A stretch of 64,000 nucleotides of DNA from Glaciecola sp047250385 (GTDB taxonomy: Bacteria; Pseudomonadota; Gammaproteobacteria; Enterobacterales; Alteromonadaceae): NCBI RefSeq assembly GCF_047250385.1, contig NZ_JBLBVM010000054.1:124001-188000 (forward strand), written 5' to 3'. Shown here piece by piece: positions 34,192 through 42,888 of the stretch. A program made the position numbers and the translations under genes. Under the pieces are notes generated by a model. It did no database searches. It was not told the origin of the DNA and saw only the letters and a list, made by a program, of their open reading frames with translations. Numbering within the stretch: the first letter of the stretch is position 1; every line of letters begins with the position of its first letter.

Positions 34192-34413
34192 TTACTCTTC
34201 ACCACCGCGCAGGCGGACGGCCACAGACCGCCCCCACCGCCAGGTGATGGACAGTCTGATGGAGGCATCGATTTGTCTTCAGTAATGGATTATTTAGACG
34301 AACTAGCGAGTGAAGACGAAACAAGTAGCGCTAGCACATCTAGCATAGCCGCTATGTTAGCTGAAAAGTTTGGTTTATCAGAAGGCCAATCTTTGATTAA
34401 CGTAACAGCATAA
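34192..34413 (+). pseudogene. 5'-truncated gene fragment, C-terminal remnant
   Basis: A frame open from just after a TAG inside the repeat runs to a TAA at 34411-34413. It reads as protein-like sequence: a proline run, then GDGQSDGGIDLSSVMDYLDE, and ending GLSEGQSLINVTA. No plausible start precedes the proline run. An internal ATG at 34285 would give 42 residues. A strong terminator follows the stop, as for a real gene end. The simplest reading is that the REP-like copies replaced the 5' part of a gene. I do not recognise the family; the acidic Ser/Thr-rich segment gives no function. Confidence 0.4.
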
Positions 34414-34429
34414 CGGTTCTTAATAATTA

Positions 34430-34486
34430 GGGGGCAGTGTTAAATTGCAGGTCATTTATTGCAACTTAACACTGCTCCCTTTTTTA
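34430..34486 (+). terminator. long-stem terminator after the gene fragment
   Basis: GGGGGCAGTGTTAAATTGCA (34430-34449) pairs with TTGCAACTTAACACTGCTCC and a final C (34459-34479), with one mismatch and one bulge, and is followed by T6. It separates the fragment from the convergent mgtC-like gene. Confidence 0.9.
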
Positions 34487-34518
34487 TACTCTCAGCAAAT
34501 ATAAGCTCTTGAAGAGCT

Positions 34519-34968
34519 CTATTTACCTTTTCCATCATGCCGTTGCTTCTTCTTCACTGGATCGGCAAACTGAAATATCAAAAAACCAATCACAGAAAGA
34601 ACGATGGCAATTTCATAGCGACTGTATGCGACTGACACTCCAATCGCTCCGGTATTCCAAATGCCTGCCGCTGTAGCCGTACCACTCACTCCGTCTTCAC
34701 TTTTGAAAACAGCACCGCCACCGATGAATCCCATTCCGGTAATGATCCCATACATTACTCTAGCTTCGGCATCGGGTTCTGGGAAAACACTCATCCCCAC
34801 CAGCATAAAAGCGCAAGATGCTATGCAGACCAAAGGAAAAGTCCGCAAACCTGCTCCGCTTTGCTTGGCCTCCCGGTTTAATGCAATAGGAAGCGCCAGA
34901 ACGAAGGCGACACTCAAATGAATAAAGTGATGTATTATTAATGAAACATCGATATCGATATTTGGCAT
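34519..34968 (-). CDS. MgtC/SapB-family membrane protein
   Basis: About 149 residues with four membrane segments. The MgtC signature is visible as LALPIALNREAKQSGAGLRT, GIITGMGFIGGGAVFKSEDG and VSGTATAAGIWNTGAIGVS. It lacks the C-terminal ACT-like domain of Salmonella MgtC, so it is the short SapB-type form of mostly unknown function, linked to magnesium or cell-envelope homeostasis. The ATG at 34966-34968 is preferred to a GTG two codons upstream because GGAG lies 5 bases before the ATG and touches the GTG. Confidence 0.87.
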   Translation of the reverse strand: MPNIDIDVSLIIHHFIHLSVAFVLALPIALNREAKQSGAGLRTFPLVCIASCAFMLVGMSVFPEPDAEARVMYGIITGMGFIGGGAVFKSEDGVSGTATAAGIWNTGAIGVSVAYSRYEIAIVLSVIGFLIFQFADPVKKKQRHDGKGK

Positions 34969-34974
34969 GAACAC

Positions 34975-35300
34975 TCCAAGTTTCTTAAGCCGTTGATAAA
35001 ACTCTAAAACATTCTAGTATTAAAAAGTAGTAGCATTAATCACACGGTCCATTTCGGTTTCGACTAATCAATCAGTTCAATAAAACCACAAACCGCCACA
35101 AAGGTGCAAGTGAGTTGAATATAAGGAAAAGTAATAGCTATCATCTTAGTACCTTGTATTTTGTACAAATGGGCAAAAAAATGACAATGGAACGATTGAG
35201 TTAAAACCCTCCACAAACGAGCTATAACACTATGGTACTACTTTTCTAGATTAAGAATTTTGGTAGAGTGTGCCAACGAAATTGATTAGGTAGCAGTAGT
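34975..35300. other. intergenic region, promoters only
   Basis: This is a 326-bp gap between the divergent mgtC-like and 3-hydroxybutyrate dehydrogenase genes. It is AT-rich and I see no hairpin, repeat array or small gene. It should contain both promoters. Confidence 0.4.
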
Positions 35301-36122
35301 ATGAATTTGTCACTAAGCGAACAGTTGTCAGGCAGTAAAGGTCTGAAGGGAAAAGTAGCGTTAATTACAGGGTCAACAAGTGGCATTGGTTTGGCTGCGG
35401 CACACATGTTGGCGGCGCAAGGGGCTAATTTGGTTATTCATGGCCTCGTAAGTAAGGATGAGGGGCTTGAATTAAAGGCCGAATTCGAACGCATTTATAA
35501 AATCGATGTTATGTTTAGCGATGCCAATATTGCTGAGACTGAACAAATCGATCAATTGATGAGTAATATCAAGATTGAATTCTCAAGGCTGGATATTGTC
35601 GTGAACAACGCGGGTATTCAATATACGGAGACGCTTGAAAACTTCCCTAGGGACAAGTGGAATGCGATTATTGCCATTAACTTGTCAGCGGCATTTCATA
35701 TCATGCAACAAGCAATTCCTTTGATGAAACAACATAATTGGGGCCGAATTATTAATATTGCTTCCGTTCATGGCTTAGTTGGTTCTGCTAAAAAATCTGC
35801 CTATGTTGCCGCCAAACATGGCCTTGTTGGCTTGACGAAAGTAGCTGCGATTGAAGAAGCACCAAATGGTATTACCGTAAATGCTATTTGTCCCGGTTGG
35901 GTTGAGACACCTCTGATCAACAATCAAATTGAAGATTTCGCAAAACAACAAGGCACGGATATTGAGACTGCGAAACATAAACTTATCACGAATAAGCAAG
36001 CGCTACCGGTCATGGCAAAGCCCGAACAGATCGGCGATTTGATTTTATTTTTATGCTCAGATACTGCGCGTTCAATTACAGGTTCATCCCTACCAATTGA
36101 TGGGGCGTGGACTGCTCTGTAG
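35301..36122 (+). CDS. bdhA: 3-hydroxybutyrate dehydrogenase (SDR family)
   Basis: This 273-residue short-chain dehydrogenase has cofactor loop TGSTSGIG (23-30), NNAG (102-105) and catalytic Ser155, Tyr168 and Lys172 in IASVHGLVGSAKKSAYVAAK. The Ser-Val-His-Gly-Leu-Val stretch and the C-terminal GWVETPLI are typical of D-3-hydroxybutyrate dehydrogenase, which interconverts 3-hydroxybutyrate and acetoacetate with NAD, as in use of polyhydroxybutyrate or ketone bodies. An N-terminal extension of about 15 residues precedes the fold. It converges with the permease gene with one base between stops. Confidence 0.87.
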   Translation: MNLSLSEQLSGSKGLKGKVALITGSTSGIGLAAAHMLAAQGANLVIHGLVSKDEGLELKAEFERIYKIDVMFSDANIAETEQIDQLMSNIKIEFSRLDIVVNNAGIQYTETLENFPRDKWNAIIAINLSAAFHIMQQAIPLMKQHNWGRIINIASVHGLVGSAKKSAYVAAKHGLVGLTKVAAIEEAPNGITVNAICPGWVETPLINNQIEDFAKQQGTDIETAKHKLITNKQALPVMAKPEQIGDLILFLCSDTARSITGSSLPIDGAWTAL

Positions 36123-36123
36123 C

Positions 36124-37542
36124 TTAGCATTTTGTTTGGGTGGACTGTTTTCTTTTGAGTGCTCTTCTTTCAAAACGAGAAATCCACCACCAAGCAATCC
36201 CTGAGAACACCAAGGTCATAAATACGTTTACGAAGAAAGAGTCCAGAAAATCAACGTCGCTTGGGAAGGCAGCAGCGATGATTGTGGTTATACCAACAAG
36301 CATAAGAACCGATATCACACTCAAGCCAAAAGTGCGTGAACCCATGCGAAAATCTCTCGGTGTATCCTCATATTTCAAACGCAGCACTAAATAAGCCGCC
36401 ATAATTGAGACTGGGGTTAACATTGCTGTTCCTGCGGTTAAATTTATCGCCGTATTCATCATCTGCTGAACCGTATCAGAACCAAAACCATTCACTACCA
36501 ACATGAAAAAAACAAAGGCAAATTGCCACCATGCTGCTCGCACCGGTACACCATATTCATTTAATTCAGTCGTCTTTTCACCGTACACGCCTTCGGGGAT
36601 CTCTGAGAAGTGTGCCTTAGCAGGTGCCGCTGTCCACATCATTAGAGAACCAAACATAGCGATAAACAACACGCTACCAACAAAACGACCAACTAAGGTT
36701 TCAGATATGCCGAAGTACTTCGCCATCCCTGTAAAAATTTCAACCATACCACCGGCAAAAGTTAGCGCTTCTCTTGGCACAAAGACGTTAACTAGCAACG
36801 AGCCTGTTGCATACATTACGCCAATTAAAATACCCGCTGCGATAATCACCTTTATAAACGTTTTTTGACCACCTTTAACATCTTTAACATAGGCTGCGAC
36901 GCCTTCAGCCCCGCCCGTTGCATGAAATATCCAGCAGATAATGCCAATCGTTGCCCAGTTGATGGTCGGTGTCATGGCATCGGCGGTAATTGCTTGGGTA
37001 GGTTCATGGCCCGTACATAAAGCCAGAAGTGCGCCGATGACATAAATAGCAAATAGCATTAAGACACCAGAAGCAACAATTGCCGAAATCTTTCCTAACC
37101 AAGAAGCGCCCTTTGTCGAAATGTAAGTGGTAGTCGCAAAAAGTAAGATAGAGATAATTGAAGTGTGTACTGGAGAAAATTTGTATTCGTAACCCAATAG
37201 ACCATATGAGGCAAAAGCAATTATGCTTGGTAGCAAGGACACAAACCAAAATAGGTTTGCGAACCAGTATATGAATGAGCCTAAGTATGCGAACTTCGTG
37301 CCCAGAGGTTTTTTGAGCCAGTCATATAAACCTGATTCCGACTTCTCATTTGCTGAAACAAACTCAGATATGATCAATGAATAAGGAATGAAGTAGAGTA
37401 GTGTCGCGACTAAAAAAATTGGCGCTGAGCTAAGTCCCAATTCGATGTTGTTGTTGATAATATTGCGAACGTTAAATATAGCGACAATCGCCATAGAAAG
37501 AAGCGCAAAGCTACCAATTTTACTGCGTATCAAAGCAGACAT
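36124..37542 (-). CDS. APC-superfamily amino acid permease
   Basis: This 472-residue protein has 12 membrane segments. The N-terminal helix 1 reads IGSFALLSMAIVAIFNVRNI in place of the usual Gly-Ser-Gly loop. ESGLYDWLKKPLGTKFAYLG follows helix 2, and a helix 6 region GIICWIFHATGGAEGVAAYV is typical of glutamate/GABA-antiporter-like members. It should transport an amino acid or amine by proton symport or exchange. The substrate is unknown and no decarboxylase gene is adjacent. No shared promoter with bdhA is possible, since they converge. Confidence 0.87.
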   Translation of the reverse strand: MSALIRSKIGSFALLSMAIVAIFNVRNIINNNIELGLSSAPIFLVATLLYFIPYSLIISEFVSANEKSESGLYDWLKKPLGTKFAYLGSFIYWFANLFWFVSLLPSIIAFASYGLLGYEYKFSPVHTSIISILLFATTTYISTKGASWLGKISAIVASGVLMLFAIYVIGALLALCTGHEPTQAITADAMTPTINWATIGIICWIFHATGGAEGVAAYVKDVKGGQKTFIKVIIAAGILIGVMYATGSLLVNVFVPREALTFAGGMVEIFTGMAKYFGISETLVGRFVGSVLFIAMFGSLMMWTAAPAKAHFSEIPEGVYGEKTTELNEYGVPVRAAWWQFAFVFFMLVVNGFGSDTVQQMMNTAINLTAGTAMLTPVSIMAAYLVLRLKYEDTPRDFRMGSRTFGLSVISVLMLVGITTIIAAAFPSDVDFLDSFFVNVFMTLVFSGIAWWWISRFERRALKRKQSTQTKC

Positions 37543-37645
37543 AAAATTCTCACAAGTGGAGTACCTGTGGGTTTGAAGTAGCCACCGCTTCGGAACTGCA
37601 CATTTTCACTAGTTTATCCTGGTTAACCTTAAACGATACTAGTTA

Positions 37646-37680
37646 TAAAAAATAAGCCCTGAAATTACAGGGCTTTTTTG
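37646..37680 (-). terminator. Rho-independent terminator after the peroxiredoxin gene
   Basis: On the minus strand AAGCCCTG (37668-37675) pairs with CAGGGCTT (37654-37661), and A/T-rich tails flank both sides. It lies about 90 bp beyond the peroxiredoxin stop and probably ends the recG-rsmJ-peroxiredoxin transcript. Confidence 0.85.
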
Positions 37681-37764
37681 TCTTTAGTATTCATCCTCTA
37701 AAATCTTGGCGATCTTACTAAAAGCTATACCTTCAAATTCTGAAAGATATTTAACTGTTGCGTT

Positions 37765-38244
37765 TTAGAGTTGCTTTAAAATAGTTTCCGCATCGCTAAC
37801 TTCAAAACGACCTGGATCTTCTACATTCAGCGCGCTCACAACGCCATCATCAACAATCATGCTATAGCGAATCGAACGAATTCCACCGAAAGAGTCGGTA
37901 TCCATGTTCAAGCCAATTTGCTCAGCGAAACTGCCATTACCGTCTGCTAGCATAATAATCTCGTCTGCGTTTTGTGATTTCCCCCATGCATCCATAACGA
38001 AGGCATCGTTCACCGACACACAAATAATTGAGTCAACACCTTTGGCTTTAATCTTATCTGCTAGCGCAATATAGCCCGGCAAATGAGCCGCTGAACACGT
38101 AGGGGTGAATGCACCGGGAACAGCAAACAAGACCACCTTTTTCTCGCTAAATAAGGTGCCTGTGTGTGGGTTTCTAATTTCGCCATCTTCTAATATGCTA
38201 AATACTGCTTCTGGCAATGTGCCGCCTACTTCAATCATGGTCAC
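37765..38244 (-). CDS. peroxiredoxin, Prx5 type
   Basis: This 159-residue thiol peroxidase has the Prx5 active site PGAFTPTCS, with peroxidatic Cys50, the Thr47 partner and a downstream Arg in GGIRSIRYSMIVDDG. The length and the VPGAFTPTCSAAHLPGY context are typical of the bacterial Prx5/type-2-like group that uses glutathione/glutaredoxin or thioredoxin to reduce peroxides. No fused glutaredoxin domain is present. It follows rsmJ by 31 bp in the same direction and probably shares its transcript. Confidence 0.92.
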   Translation of the reverse strand: MTMIEVGGTLPEAVFSILEDGEIRNPHTGTLFSEKKVVLFAVPGAFTPTCSAAHLPGYIALADKIKAKGVDSIICVSVNDAFVMDAWGKSQNADEIIMLADGNGSFAEQIGLNMDTDSFGGIRSIRYSMIVDDGVVSALNVEDPGRFEVSDAETILKQL

Positions 38245-38275
38245 TCCATTTAATTATGTTATTTGTTCCAGAGTA

Positions 38276-39208
38276 TCAGTGTTGTATATACACATCAAAT
38301 CTGTGCTTTTTGGATTCTATTGCAGTGTTTGGTTTACGCCCAGAAGCCAATTCAATCGGCTCTGCGTAGCTTGGCCTTTTTACTACAACTCGATTACCCG
38401 CGTATTGCAGTGCAGCTTCTAGAAGGCGCTCGCTGTCCATGTCTTCACCCAACAACTGCTGAAACGCCCGCATTTCTTTTTTTACTAAAGCGGATTTCTT
38501 CTTGTGTGGAAACATTGGATCTAAATAGATCACGTCGGCTAAAGCTTCATTATTATTTGCACCGCGCTCTAAAATATAATCTGTCGCATCACCTTTTACC
38601 AATGAAAGTCTCTCGGATAATTCAGGAAGTTCTTCAATTCGTTTTAAGGCATCCTCTAAAAGCGCAGCTATTACCGGGCTGCGCTCCAACATCGTAACAG
38701 ACGCACCTACACTGGCCATTACAAAACTATCGCTGCCCATCCCAGCTGTGCAGTCGATTACTGATAGTGCCTCTTTGCCTTTAATACCAATCGCTTTTGC
38801 AAGGGCTTCATTTCGTCCACCACCGTGTTGCTTGCGATAATTCAACGCGGCTGAATTGAAATCCACCATGATATCGCCCCATGTCGGCTCATTGCTCAAA
38901 CGCAAAACCAAACCTTCACTGGTGTAAACAAGTTGCCATTCGCTTTCTATCGCAGGCTTACCTTCCGCATAGCTGTCCGCTTTGTTGTTCTTGCGAGTGT
39001 TTTTTAGTTTTGCTTTGGATAAGTGAGCATTTGGATTTTTCTGGTGATGCTGAATGCCACGCTTAACAATAGGAAAACCAGTTTTTGCCGAGAGAACGTT
39101 TGCATCTTCGCTTGGCGACAGGCGTTCATTGTCTTCAATAAGAATTACTATTCTCAATTCACGTTGAGCAGATCTTGAGTCCTCTTGCGATTCATCGGTG
39201 CTACGCAT
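38276..39208 (-). CDS. rsmJ: 16S rRNA (guanine1516-N2)-methyltransferase
   Basis: About 310 residues. The SAM-binding motif I is SVIDCTAGMGSDSFVMASVG, the rest of the fold has LERSPVIAALLEDAL, and the catalytic LDPMFPHKKKSALVKKEMR is characteristic of RsmJ (YhiQ). It modifies G1516 of 16S rRNA. It is longer than the E. coli protein (250) because of a charged linker (about residues 35-75) after the N-terminal strand. The ATG at 39206-39208 is chosen: AGGAG lies 7 bases upstream, whereas the ATG two codons earlier leaves only 1 base. The start overlaps the recG end by 8 bp. Confidence 0.93.
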   Translation of the reverse strand: MRSTDESQEDSRSAQRELRIVILIEDNERLSPSEDANVLSAKTGFPIVKRGIQHHQKNPNAHLSKAKLKNTRKNNKADSYAEGKPAIESEWQLVYTSEGLVLRLSNEPTWGDIMVDFNSAALNYRKQHGGGRNEALAKAIGIKGKEALSVIDCTAGMGSDSFVMASVGASVTMLERSPVIAALLEDALKRIEELPELSERLSLVKGDATDYILERGANNNEALADVIYLDPMFPHKKKSALVKKEMRAFQQLLGEDMDSERLLEAALQYAGNRVVVKRPSYAEPIELASGRKPNTAIESKKHRFDVYIQH

Positions 39209-41276
39209 TCCCATACTCCTCTTTGTAAGCAAGCCATCTATTGATGAGAGCTTGAGAGTTACTAGGATATTCACGCCACACGTATTCAGCCATATTTTTG
39301 ATTTCTGGCACCAGCGCAGCGTCACGTATTAAGTCGGCTATTTTTAGATCGGCGATGCCAGTTTGTTTAGTTCCCAGCATTTCACCAGGGCCTCTAATTT
39401 CCAAATCTTTTTCTGCGATATAGAAGCCATCACTCGATTCGCGAAGCACCCCTAAACGTTTGCTGGCGGTTTTTGAAAGTGGACCTGAATACATTAGAAC
39501 ACAATGGCTTTCCACAGAGCCTCGCCCGACCCTACCTCGCAATTGATGCAACTGAGCTAAACCTAAACGTTCTGGGTTTTCGATGATCATAAGGCTAGCA
39601 TTTGGCACGTCGACACCTACTTCTATTACCGTGGTGGCCACCAACAAATCGAGCTTCCCTTCTTTAAAATCATCCATGACTTGCTGCTTTTCTGCAGCTT
39701 TCAGGCGACCGTGGACTAATCCAACTTTCAATTCTGTCAGAACCGTGCGCAATGCAATTGCCGCATCTTCTGCCGCTTGGCACTGCAAAACTTCCGATTC
39801 ATCAATTAAGGTACACACCCAATAGGTTTGCCGTTTCTGCTCTACCGCCGCCTTGCGCACTCGCTCAATTACGTCACCACGTCGAGTATCCGGCAATACG
39901 ACGGTTGTGACAGGCGTTCTTCCCGGTGGTAACTCGTCGATGATAGAAGTATCAAGATCGGCATAAGCGGTCATTGCCAAAGTACGTGGAATTGGCGTTG
40001 CGGTCATAATAAGTTGATGCGGTTGTTTGCCTAGCTTTTCGCCCTTTTTACGCAAGGCTAAGCGCTGATGAACGCCAAATCGGTGTTGCTCATCTACAAT
40101 CACTAAAGCTAGGTGCTTGTATTCTACTTGCTCTTGGAATATTGCATGCGTACCAACTAACATTTGAATCTCACCTAATGCTAATTGCTCCAGCGTCTCG
40201 TTTCTCGCCTTGCCCTTTAATTTGCCCGCCAACCATCCGACTTTAATGCCCATGGGTGTTAGCCAATCATGAAAGTTTCGCGCATGCTGTTCTGCTAGCA
40301 ACTCCGTCGGAGCCATTAAAGCGACTTGATAACCAGCACTTATCGCTGACAATGAACTCAGCGCCGCCACTAAGGTTTTACCGGAACCTACATCACCTTG
40401 TACCAATCGCATCATAGGTTGTGAACGTTGCATATCTTGTTCAATTTCGGCTACGACCCGTGCTTGTGCGCCCGTCGGTTGAAAAGGAAGCGTTGCCAAG
40501 AATTTTTGTTTCAGAGCTTCGTCGATACGCACCGCAATACCTGGCTCAATATTTGACTGTGAACGGACTTTCAACATACTCAAATGATGCGCCAGCAATT
40601 CTTCAATCACCAAACGCTTTTGTGCAGGATGTCTCCCTTCTTCTAGTTCCTCGATAACTATATCTGGCGATGGTCGGTGTACAAGATGCAATGCGTCCGT
40701 CAGTGATATTTGCTGCTCGTACAAGCCATTGGGTAAAAGTTCGAGCAATGCACCTTTATCGAGCTGTTTCAGAGCTTGTTCAGTCAAATTACGTAAAGTG
40801 AGTTGTTTAACGCCTTCAGTCGTTGGATATACCGGCGTGAGCGACTCTTCCAAACTCGTATTTTCAGGATCATCCACAATTTTATATTCGGGGTGCATCA
40901 TTTCTAAATTGGACTTACCTGTGCGCACTTCACCAAATGCACGGATGATGTTGCCAATTGCGAGTGATTTTGTTTGCGCAGCGGAAAAATGGAAGAAACG
41001 CAAAGTGATAGTTGCAGTGCCATCACTGACTTTTACCAAGAGCATACGACGTTTGCCATATTGGATATCGGCCGCCATAATTTCACCTTGTATCGACACG
41101 TGCAAAAATGCGTGCAAATCGGCAATTGGATATATCCGAGTGCGATCTTCATATCTAGCAGGTAAGTGAAAAATCACGTCTTGTAAGGTAACAAGCCCGA
41201 GTTTTTTGAGTTTTTCTGCAACCTTAGCCCCGACACCTTTTAGCGTGGTAACCGGCGTATCGGCCAGTGACTTCAT
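39201..41276 (-). CDS. recG: ATP-dependent DNA helicase RecG
   Basis: This 691-residue superfamily 2 helicase remodels stalled forks and Holliday junctions. An N-terminal wedge/OB domain (about 1-200, with LPARYEDRTRIYPI) is followed by helicase motifs: Walker A GDVGSGKT, MAPTELLAEQH, motif II VDEQHRFG (the DEQH variant typical of RecG), TATPIPRTLAM, and QLRGRVGRG near the C-terminus. The length equals E. coli RecG (693). It is the first gene of a likely recG-rsmJ-peroxiredoxin unit and is not joined to trmH/spoT as in E. coli, since several genes lie between. Confidence 0.97.
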   Translation of the reverse strand: MKSLADTPVTTLKGVGAKVAEKLKKLGLVTLQDVIFHLPARYEDRTRIYPIADLHAFLHVSIQGEIMAADIQYGKRRMLLVKVSDGTATITLRFFHFSAAQTKSLAIGNIIRAFGEVRTGKSNLEMMHPEYKIVDDPENTSLEESLTPVYPTTEGVKQLTLRNLTEQALKQLDKGALLELLPNGLYEQQISLTDALHLVHRPSPDIVIEELEEGRHPAQKRLVIEELLAHHLSMLKVRSQSNIEPGIAVRIDEALKQKFLATLPFQPTGAQARVVAEIEQDMQRSQPMMRLVQGDVGSGKTLVAALSSLSAISAGYQVALMAPTELLAEQHARNFHDWLTPMGIKVGWLAGKLKGKARNETLEQLALGEIQMLVGTHAIFQEQVEYKHLALVIVDEQHRFGVHQRLALRKKGEKLGKQPHQLIMTATPIPRTLAMTAYADLDTSIIDELPPGRTPVTTVVLPDTRRGDVIERVRKAAVEQKRQTYWVCTLIDESEVLQCQAAEDAAIALRTVLTELKVGLVHGRLKAAEKQQVMDDFKEGKLDLLVATTVIEVGVDVPNASLMIIENPERLGLAQLHQLRGRVGRGSVESHCVLMYSGPLSKTASKRLGVLRESSDGFYIAEKDLEIRGPGEMLGTKQTGIADLKIADLIRDAALVPEIKNMAEYVWREYPSNSQALINRWLAYKEEYGNA

Positions 41277-41428
41277 ATCATATTATTCTTTTTAGTTTTG
41301 AGCTTGAGCGTATAGCTAAACTTTACCAGACCTTTGCAATTAAGCCACCTGTTCTATGATTCAGGTTGAGAAAAAATAAGCTGACTAGTACTATCGTGCC
41401 AGTATTTTTATTATTTAAAGGCTATATC

Positions 41429-42625
41429 ATGAATCTTGGAACTAGGCGCGAGTTAAACACGGGCGTTGCTCTAAAACTTATTTCAGTAATTGGCTTAATT
41501 CTTTTCGCAATATTTTCAGCACAAGCTGAAGGTGAAAAAAAACTAAGTCATACTGAAATCGCTCAAAACTTCGCTCAAGCACTAAATAATCAAGAAGTTG
41601 ATGCAATCGCTAATTTCGTCGATTTTCATGAATTTGGGAAACTGGTTGCGTCTAAGCTATCGACAAGTGACTCAATTCGACATGCAATTATAGAGCAATA
41701 CCAAACAACGAACTTTGCGCGTGCTTATACTAGTTCTACGTTTATCTTGCCCGAAGGTGAAGTAGGAAGCTTTGGCTATAAAAATATCGTTTCAACAACT
41801 GAATTCGGTGATATGCCAATGGTTCGTATTGATTATGAAACTGGCGGGCATGAGTTCATGCTTTTGTTTATTAATGAAAAGAACCTTATAGAAGACTTTT
41901 TTTTCGCCTCCAAAGGCAACCGTGTTAGCGCAGCTGTTGCCGGAGCAACACAACTAATATTGCCAGCACAAAATGGATTTATTTCACGACTGCTTGGCAC
42001 ATCGGACAACAGCAAAGAGGTGCTAACCAAGTTTCAAAAAATGCTGGCACTGCGTCAACAAGGTCGATTTAACGAAGTATACGAAATCTTGCAAAGCCTT
42101 CCTGACGAAATACAATCAAAACGTGAGCTCATCGATTTCAAGATTCTGATTAGTCAGAGCGTGAGTGATGAGGCCTACACTGAAGCATTAGGTCAACTAG
42201 ATAAATATTTCGGTGAAAACGAAAGTACTTCGTTCATGCTGGTCGATCTGCATGTGACGAATGAAAACTACGAAGCGGCAATTCGAAGTGTCGAAAAGGC
42301 CATGCAGTTTTGGGGCAACGATTCCGCTCTTGTTCATTTGAAGGCAAATATTGCTTTCATGATGGGCGACAGTAAAAAAGCGATTGAATTGTCGAAAGAG
42401 GCCGTCAGCATTGAACCAAGTTATGAAGAACCCTACTGGACCTTGGTGACGCTGCAAGAACATGAAAAAGACTTTGAGGGGATAAATAAGACGCTTGCGC
42501 TAATGCAACAACAGTTTGACGAAACGTTTACTCCAAGCCGTGTAAGTGAGTTCTTTGTGCTTCCTGCATATGAAGCCTCAAGTGCGTATAAAGCAGCATT
42601 AGAGCGTAATAGTTTCTTACCTTAA
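41429..42625 (+). CDS. exported TPR-repeat protein, unknown
   Basis: About 398 residues from the ATG at 41429, chosen because AAAGG lies 8 bases upstream and because it places a signal peptide (hydrophobic core about 14-30, ending AQAEG) at the N-terminus. The open frame extends 21 codons further. Residues 35-180 form an unclassified alpha/beta domain. From about 210 to 370 there are TPR-like helical pairs, for example LVDLHVTNENYEAAIRSVEK and LKANIAFMMGDSKKAIELSK. It is probably a periplasmic or anchored protein-protein interaction module. No partner can be named. A 7-bp tandem repeat array follows its stop. Confidence 0.75.
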   Translation: MNLGTRRELNTGVALKLISVIGLILFAIFSAQAEGEKKLSHTEIAQNFAQALNNQEVDAIANFVDFHEFGKLVASKLSTSDSIRHAIIEQYQTTNFARAYTSSTFILPEGEVGSFGYKNIVSTTEFGDMPMVRIDYETGGHEFMLLFINEKNLIEDFFFASKGNRVSAAVAGATQLILPAQNGFISRLLGTSDNSKEVLTKFQKMLALRQQGRFNEVYEILQSLPDEIQSKRELIDFKILISQSVSDEAYTEALGQLDKYFGENESTSFMLVDLHVTNENYEAAIRSVEKAMQFWGNDSALVHLKANIAFMMGDSKKAIELSKEAVSIEPSYEEPYWTLVTLQEHEKDFEGINKTLALMQQQFDETFTPSRVSEFFVLPAYEASSAYKAALERNSFLP

Positions 42626-42667
42626 ACGCTGAGTTTTTTATGGGCAATTTTGTATTTGCTATGGACG

Positions 42668-42765
42668 ATGAGCTATGAGCTATGAGCTATGAGCTATGAG
42701 CTATGAGCTATGAGCTATGAGCTATGAGCTATGAGCTATGAGCTATGAGCTATGAGCTATGAGCT
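42668..42765. repeat. 14 perfect copies of the 7-mer ATGAGCT
   Basis: The 98-bp array consists of 14 identical head-to-tail copies of ATGAGCT plus two more bases. It lies about 40 bp after the TPR gene and 70 bp before a bidirectional terminator, so it is between two convergent genes and outside any coding frame. Confidence 0.97.
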
Positions 42766-42831
42766 ATTTTCTTAAGAATAAATTGCTTTGTTTAAAATGC
42801 AAAAACTAAAGCCCGTAGCTATGATCCAATA

Positions 42832-42861
42832 AAAAAGGCAAACGATATCGTTTGCCTTTTT
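42832..42861. terminator. bidirectional terminator, perfect 30-bp palindrome
   Basis: AAAAAGGCAAACGAT (42832-42846) is followed directly by its reverse complement (42847-42861). With A5 on one side and T5 on the other it can stop transcription from both the TPR gene and the convergent peroxiredoxin-like gene. Confidence 0.93.
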
Positions 42862-42888
42862 AGTATTAATTATTTGTACAACAATGAC

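Noticed and set aside
35301..36122. The SDR gene as a fatty-acid-synthesis ketoreductase (FabG)
   Set aside because: The Ser-Val-His-Gly-Leu-Val segment and the C-terminal pattern fit 3-hydroxybutyrate dehydrogenase better, and no fatty-acid synthesis gene is nearby.
42668..42765. Tandem 7-mers as a CRISPR or phase-variable coding repeat
   Set aside because: There are no spacers between units, and the array is outside any coding frame, so neither reading applies.
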